A stretch of 9,574 bases of DNA, from NCBI GenBank assembly GCA_023433345.1, contig JAEZDA010000076.1, positions 1 to 9,574 of the forward strand, written 5' to 3'. The DNA comes from Bacteroidota bacterium. GTDB lineage: Bacteria; Bacteroidota; Bacteroidia; Chitinophagales; Chitinophagaceae. Below, in pieces: positions 5,878 to 9,574 of the stretch. The notes below the pieces were generated by a model that saw only the letters and a program-made list of their open reading frames with translations, had not been told where the DNA came from and ran no database searches. The position numbers were made by a program, and so were the translations under genes. Numbering within the stretch: the first letter of the stretch is position 1; the number at the start of each line of letters is the position of its first letter.

Positions 5878-8800
5878 ATGAAAAAAATGTACATGTCTGC
5901 ATTTATTGGTAAAATCACGTTCCTGGTTCTCTGCGGATTATCATTTCTTGTTCCTGTAACGGCGCAGACAGTGGTAATTAACACCGGTACTCCCGGTATT
6001 CCGGCTTATAATGCCGGTCCTATTTATCGTTCCACTGCGGGCAGTGCTTATGATGCCAGCAGGTACACTTACCTTTTCACGCAAGATGAACTCGCGGCGG
6101 TGGGTATCACCCCGGGCGCAATGATCTCGCAGGTGGGTTGGGCGAAAAATAATTCAGCAACAACTAACGGCGGCGCGATCTTCAGGGTTTTCATGAAGAA
6201 TTCAACGGCAACTACTTTTGCGCTTGCTTCAGAAACCTGGGCGAACCTTATTACCGGTGCTACCATGGTATATGAAAATCTTTCGCAAACAATACCCGCT
6301 ACCACAGCACCCGCATTTATACCATTCACCTTAAATACTCCGTTCACCTACACCGGCGGATCGCTGGAGATATCGACAGAGTGGGATATTAATGCTGTTG
6401 CAGGTAATGCAACAACGGCTACTTTCGAGTGGCTGTGGAATACGGTTACAGACAGAATTTACGGTACAGGTCAAACGGTTCTCGCAAATGCGGGAACTTT
6501 GTCTTCTACGAGTAATTCAATTTCAGACATTGATAACCGCCGGCCATTAACACAGTTAACCTTTACACCAGGCGGTCCATGTACAAATCCTCCAACACCT
6601 GGTACTGCCACCAGTTCAACTGCAAATACCTGCCTTGGCGTTCCATTCACCCTTACCTATTCCGGCGGTACTAACGGTACCGGGCAAACGATTCAGTGGC
6701 AAAGTTCACCTGACGGCGTTGCATGGACAGATATACCGGGTGCCACTTCTGCATTCTTCACCACATCTCAAACTGTAACCACTCAATACCGGGTTCTTGT
6801 TACATGCGGTGTTGGAGTAGGTTCAAACGTTGTTATTGTGAATTCACCCGTGGCCGTGCAGGGAACCTTTACAATTGATAAAACCTTGCCGCCCAGCGCC
6901 ACAAACTTCCAGTCATTCAACGCGGCCTACGATTTCATCCGCTGCGGTATTTCAGGGAATGTGATATTTAACGTATTCAACGGCCCTTATAATGAGCAAC
7001 TCATTATGACCGAAGTTCCACTAGCGGCGATCGATAGAACGGTAACCTTCAACGGAAACGGACAGGCAATTGAATTCATTTCAGCTAACACCAACGAAAG
7101 GGCGGTTATAAAACTTAACGGTGCCGATTTCATCAACTTCAACAACCTTGTAGTAAATACGCTTGGTTCCACCACCACAGATTTTGGTTTCGGTTTTCAC
7201 CTGATGAATGATGCAAACAATAACAGCATCATTGGTTGTACTATCAACATGAACACCACTTCAACATCCGCAAACTACGCGGGTATTGTTGTTAGCGGCT
7301 CTGCAACCTCATCAACCGGAACTGGTTCAACTTTAAGTGATGACAATATAATTGCAAATAATACTATCAATGGCGGATACCTTGGTATATCGCTGGTGGG
7401 AAGCACAACGGAAGCCAACAGGAACAACGTGATCACCGGCAACACGGTAAATGACTTCCATAACTATGGTATTTATGTAAACGGTACTTTCGGAACCATC
7501 GTTGAAGGCAACACCATCCAGCGCCCGACACGTTCAATTTCAGCAACAACCGCTTACGGAATCTATTTCACCAGCCTCAGTGTAAGTGCAGAGGTAAGCA
7601 GAAATAAGATCTCTAATCCCTTTGGTGGCGACAACGGTTCCACCAACGATTTCCATGGAATATTCTTTACCGGTGTAGATGCGCAGCCCGGTTTAGAAAA
7701 CAGGGTGGTGAACAATGCTATTTACAATTTTACCGGAAGCGGGAATGTAGTAGGTATCAATAATACCAGTTCCGATAACCTGTTCATTTATCACAATACA
7801 ATCTCTCTTGATGGTGATGCGCCATTAACAAGCAACTCCAATTATTCAAGAGGTATCTATCAAACCACCTCGGCATTTGGTATTGATATCAAGAATAATA
7901 TTATCAGCATTACCCGCGGCGGCGCTTCAAATAAGCATGGATTTTATTTCAATACCCCTGCAAGCTCCATCACCTCCAACTATAATAATATATACATCGA
8001 GCCTACTGTTACAAATGCTTTCGTAGGTTTCGGAGCAGGCGCAAATCAAGCCACGCTCGCAAACTGGCAAACAGCCACCTCCCAGGATGCAAATTCTGTT
8101 TCTGTAGCCCCGATCTTTGCAGGAGCAGTGGCCGGAAACTTTACGCCCACAAACGCAAGCCTCGATAACCTGGGTACTCCGGTAGGAGTTACGAACGATA
8201 TTGATAACGCCGTTCGAAGCGCCACCACACCTGATATGGGTGCGGTTGAATTTACACCTGGCCCTTGTACTAATCCGCCATCACCTGGTACGGTTACAAG
8301 TTCTACAGTTAACACCTGTCACGGTGTTCCGTTTACGCTGATCTACTCAGGAGGAACCTTTGGCACGGGTCAAACTATTCAATGGCAAAGCTCTCCTGAT
8401 GGAGTTACCTGGACGGACATTCCTGGTGCTACTAGTCTTTCTTTAAATACAACCCAAACAGCTACCACGCAATACAGGGTATTGGTTACCTGCGGTGTTT
8501 CTGTGGGTTCTGCTGCAGTAACGGTGAATTCACCTGCTTTGATACAGGGCGATTACACAATCGACAGGTTGCTACCGGCGAGCGCCACTAACTTCCAGTC
8601 ATTTAACGCAGCTTATGATTTCATCCGTTGCGGTATTTCGGGCCATGTGAGATTTCATGTGGCAAACGGACCTTACAATGAGCAGTTGATAATGACCGAA
8701 GTGCCGAATGCGGCGATAGACAGAACAGTAACATTTAATGGTAATGGCCAGGTGATAGAATTCGTTTCTATAAATACAAATGAAAGGGCCGTCATTAAAT

Positions 8801-9574
8801 TAAACGGGGCCGATCACATTCACTTCAATAATCTTGTGGTTAATTCCCCGGGAACAACCACTTCAGAATATGGTTTTGGTTTCCACCTGATGAATGATGC
8901 GAACAACAACAGTATTGTAGGATGTACCATCAACCTGAATACTACTTCAACTTCTGCGAACTATGCAGGTATCGTGGTAAGTGGATCCAACACATCTTCT
9001 ACCGGTACCGGTTCAACATTGAGCGACGATAACATCATCGCCAATAATACCATCAATGGTGGTCTGTTAGGTATCTCCCTTGTAGGCAGCGCGACTGAAG
9101 CTAACAGGAACAACGTGATCATTTCAAATACGATCAACGATTTCCATACCTATGGTATCTATGTGCTGGGCTCTTTCGGAACGATCGTAGAAGGAAACAA
9201 TATTCAAAGACCTACGAGAACCGTTTCTGCAGCTACAGCCTATGGTATATACTTCACTAATCTTAGCGTAAGCGCGGAGATCACCAAGAACAGGATCTCG
9301 AATCCATTCGGTGGAGACAATGGTTCAACCAATGATTTTAACGGTATCTTCTTTACAGGTAATGATGGATTCTCGGGCCTGGAAAACAGGATCGTGAACA
9401 ACCTTATTTACAACCTGACAGGTAGTGGTGATGTGGTAGGTATAAACAATACGGGTTCCGACAATGTGCTGATCTACCACAACACCATTTCAATTGATGG
9501 CGATGCCACCCTCACCACCGCAACTAACTATGCCCGCGGTTTTTATCAAACCACCCAGGCAGCCAATATTGATT
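5878..9574 (+). CDS. large secreted surface protein with tandem Ig-like and beta-helix modules (3' end outside window)
   Basis: The frame is open for 1232 codons to the right edge. Residues 1-29 form a signal peptide: basic start (MKKMYMS), hydrophobic core (TFLVLCGLSFLVPV) and cleavage probably after TA, before QTVV. Residues 30-234 form a unique, beta-rich domain. From residue 235 come modules of 562 residues: an Ig-like domain with cysteines at 235, 252 and 310 and the core TIQWQSSPDG, then a right-handed beta-helix full of Asn/Gly/Thr turns (e.g. DDNIIANNTINGG), ending in DNLGTPVGVTNDIDNAVRS and PDMGAVEF (to 792). Module 2 starts at 797 and is cut by the window. The protein is probably exported to the cell surface and may bind glycans or other cells; no catalytic residues were recognised. 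In Bacteroidota such proteins usually end in a type IX secretion sorting domain, which would lie beyond the window. Gene order gives no direct function. Confidence 0.88.
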   Translation, partial: MKKMYMSAFIGKITFLVLCGLSFLVPVTAQTVVINTGTPGIPAYNAGPIYRSTAGSAYDASRYTYLFTQDELAAVGITPGAMISQVGWAKNNSATTNGGAIFRVFMKNSTATTFALASETWANLITGATMVYENLSQTIPATTAPAFIPFTLNTPFTYTGGSLEISTEWDINAVAGNATTATFEWLWNTVTDRIYGTGQTVLANAGTLSSTSNSISDIDNRRPLTQLTFTPGGPCTNPPTPGTATSSTANTCLGVPFTLTYSGGTNGTGQTIQWQSSPDGVAWTDIPGATSAFFTTSQTVTTQYRVLVTCGVGVGSNVVIVNSPVAVQGTFTIDKTLPPSATNFQSFNAAYDFIRCGISGNVIFNVFNGPYNEQLIMTEVPLAAIDRTVTFNGNGQAIEFISANTNERAVIKLNGADFINFNNLVVNTLGSTTTDFGFGFHLMNDANNNSIIGCTINMNTTSTSANYAGIVVSGSATSSTGTGSTLSDDNIIANNTINGGYLGISLVGSTTEANRNNVITGNTVNDFHNYGIYVNGTFGTIVEGNTIQRPTRSISATTAYGIYFTSLSVSAEVSRNKISNPFGGDNGSTNDFHGIFFTGVDAQPGLENRVVNNAIYNFTGSGNVVGINNTSSDNLFIYHNTISLDGDAPLTSNSNYSRGIYQTTSAFGIDIKNNIISITRGGASNKHGFYFNTPASSITSNYNNIYIEPTVTNAFVGFGAGANQATLANWQTATSQDANSVSVAPIFAGAVAGNFTPTNASLDNLGTPVGVTNDIDNAVRSATTPDMGAVEFTPGPCTNPPSPGTVTSSTVNTCHGVPFTLIYSGGTFGTGQTIQWQSSPDGVTWTDIPGATSLSLNTTQTATTQYRVLVTCGVSVGSAAVTVNSPALIQGDYTIDRLLPASATNFQSFNAAYDFIRCGISGHVRFHVANGPYNEQLIMTEVPNAAIDRTVTFNGNGQVIEFVSINTNERAVIKLNGADHIHFNNLVVNSPGTTTSEYGFGFHLMNDANNNSIVGCTINLNTTSTSANYAGIVVSGSNTSSTGTGSTLSDDNIIANNTINGGLLGISLVGSATEANRNNVIISNTINDFHTYGIYVLGSFGTIVEGNNIQRPTRTVSAATAYGIYFTNLSVSAEITKNRISNPFGGDNGSTNDFNGIFFTGNDGFSGLENRIVNNLIYNLTGSGDVVGINNTGSDNVLIYHNTISIDGDATLTTATNYARGFYQTTQAANID
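6580..8265 (+). repeat. coding tandem repeat, module 1 (complete, 1686 bases)
   Basis: This unit encodes residues 235-796: Ig-like domain, beta-helix and the closing PDMGAVEF segment. Matching points in the next unit lie exactly 1686 bases further: 6580 to 8266, 6916 to 8602 and 7756 to 9442. No insertion or deletion separates the copies over the visible part. Just before the unit the register shifts by three bases (FTPGGPC against FTPGPC), which marks its left boundary. Confidence 0.85.
8266..9574 (+). repeat. coding tandem repeat, module 2 (cut by window end)
   Basis: Encodes residues 797-1232, aligned without gaps to residues 235-670 of module 1. By eye about four of five residues are identical, while many codons differ silently. 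In the 30 codons 6931-7020 against 8617-8706, 11 differ silently and 4 change the residue. The last 126 residues of the module and anything after it are outside the window. Confidence 0.85.

Noticed and set aside
6580..9574. Assembly duplication as explanation of the repeat
   Set aside because: The copies differ at many silent positions throughout, so they are distinct sequences and not a copied contig segment.

Overview
The window most likely comes from a Bacteroidota bacterium, probably of the Chitinophagales/Sphingobacteriales kind. The evidence is a DUF4199 membrane protein, a dihydroorotase-like protein that has lost its metal ligands (a form common in this phylum), a very large secreted beta-helix protein, A-rich leaders mostly without Shine-Dalgarno sequences, and promoter-like TAnnTTTG elements. 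The genus cannot be named from the sequence.

The left and middle part (1-5463) is read entirely from the minus strand. In order of transcription it holds a catalytically dead-looking dihydroorotase homologue (5463-4213), a DUF4199 membrane protein that overlaps it by ATGA (4216-3704), a polyprenyl-phosphate-type family 2 glycosyltransferase with two C-terminal membrane helices (3694-2753), and a family 4 glycosyltransferase (to 1574). These four are tightly packed and look like one operon for envelope or surface glycan synthesis. The family 4 gene has no ATG where its fold should begin; a one-base deletion in the start codon is the simplest reading. A gene-free stretch of about 710 bases follows, with a run of small inverted repeats. 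After it comes the start of a GHMP sugar kinase resembling D-glycero-D-manno-heptose 7-phosphate kinase (863 to the left edge, 3' end missing), again a glycan-precursor gene.

A divergent 414-base intergenic region (5464-5877) separates this set from the plus-strand gene that fills the rest of the window (5878 to the right edge, 3' end missing). It encodes an exported protein of at least 1232 residues: signal peptide, a unique N-terminal domain of about 200 residues, then tandem modules of exactly 562 residues (1686 bases), each an Ig-like domain followed by a right-handed beta-helix. Module 1 is complete and module 2 runs off the end. The modules are very similar in protein but differ at many silent sites, so this is an old duplication kept under selection.

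Together the window looks like a cell-envelope region: sugar activation and glycosyl transfer on one strand and a giant surface protein on the other. No RNA genes, mobile elements or CRISPR arrays were seen. The most notable points are the long-period module duplication, the dead-enzyme/membrane-protein/glycosyltransferase unit, and the lost start codon.
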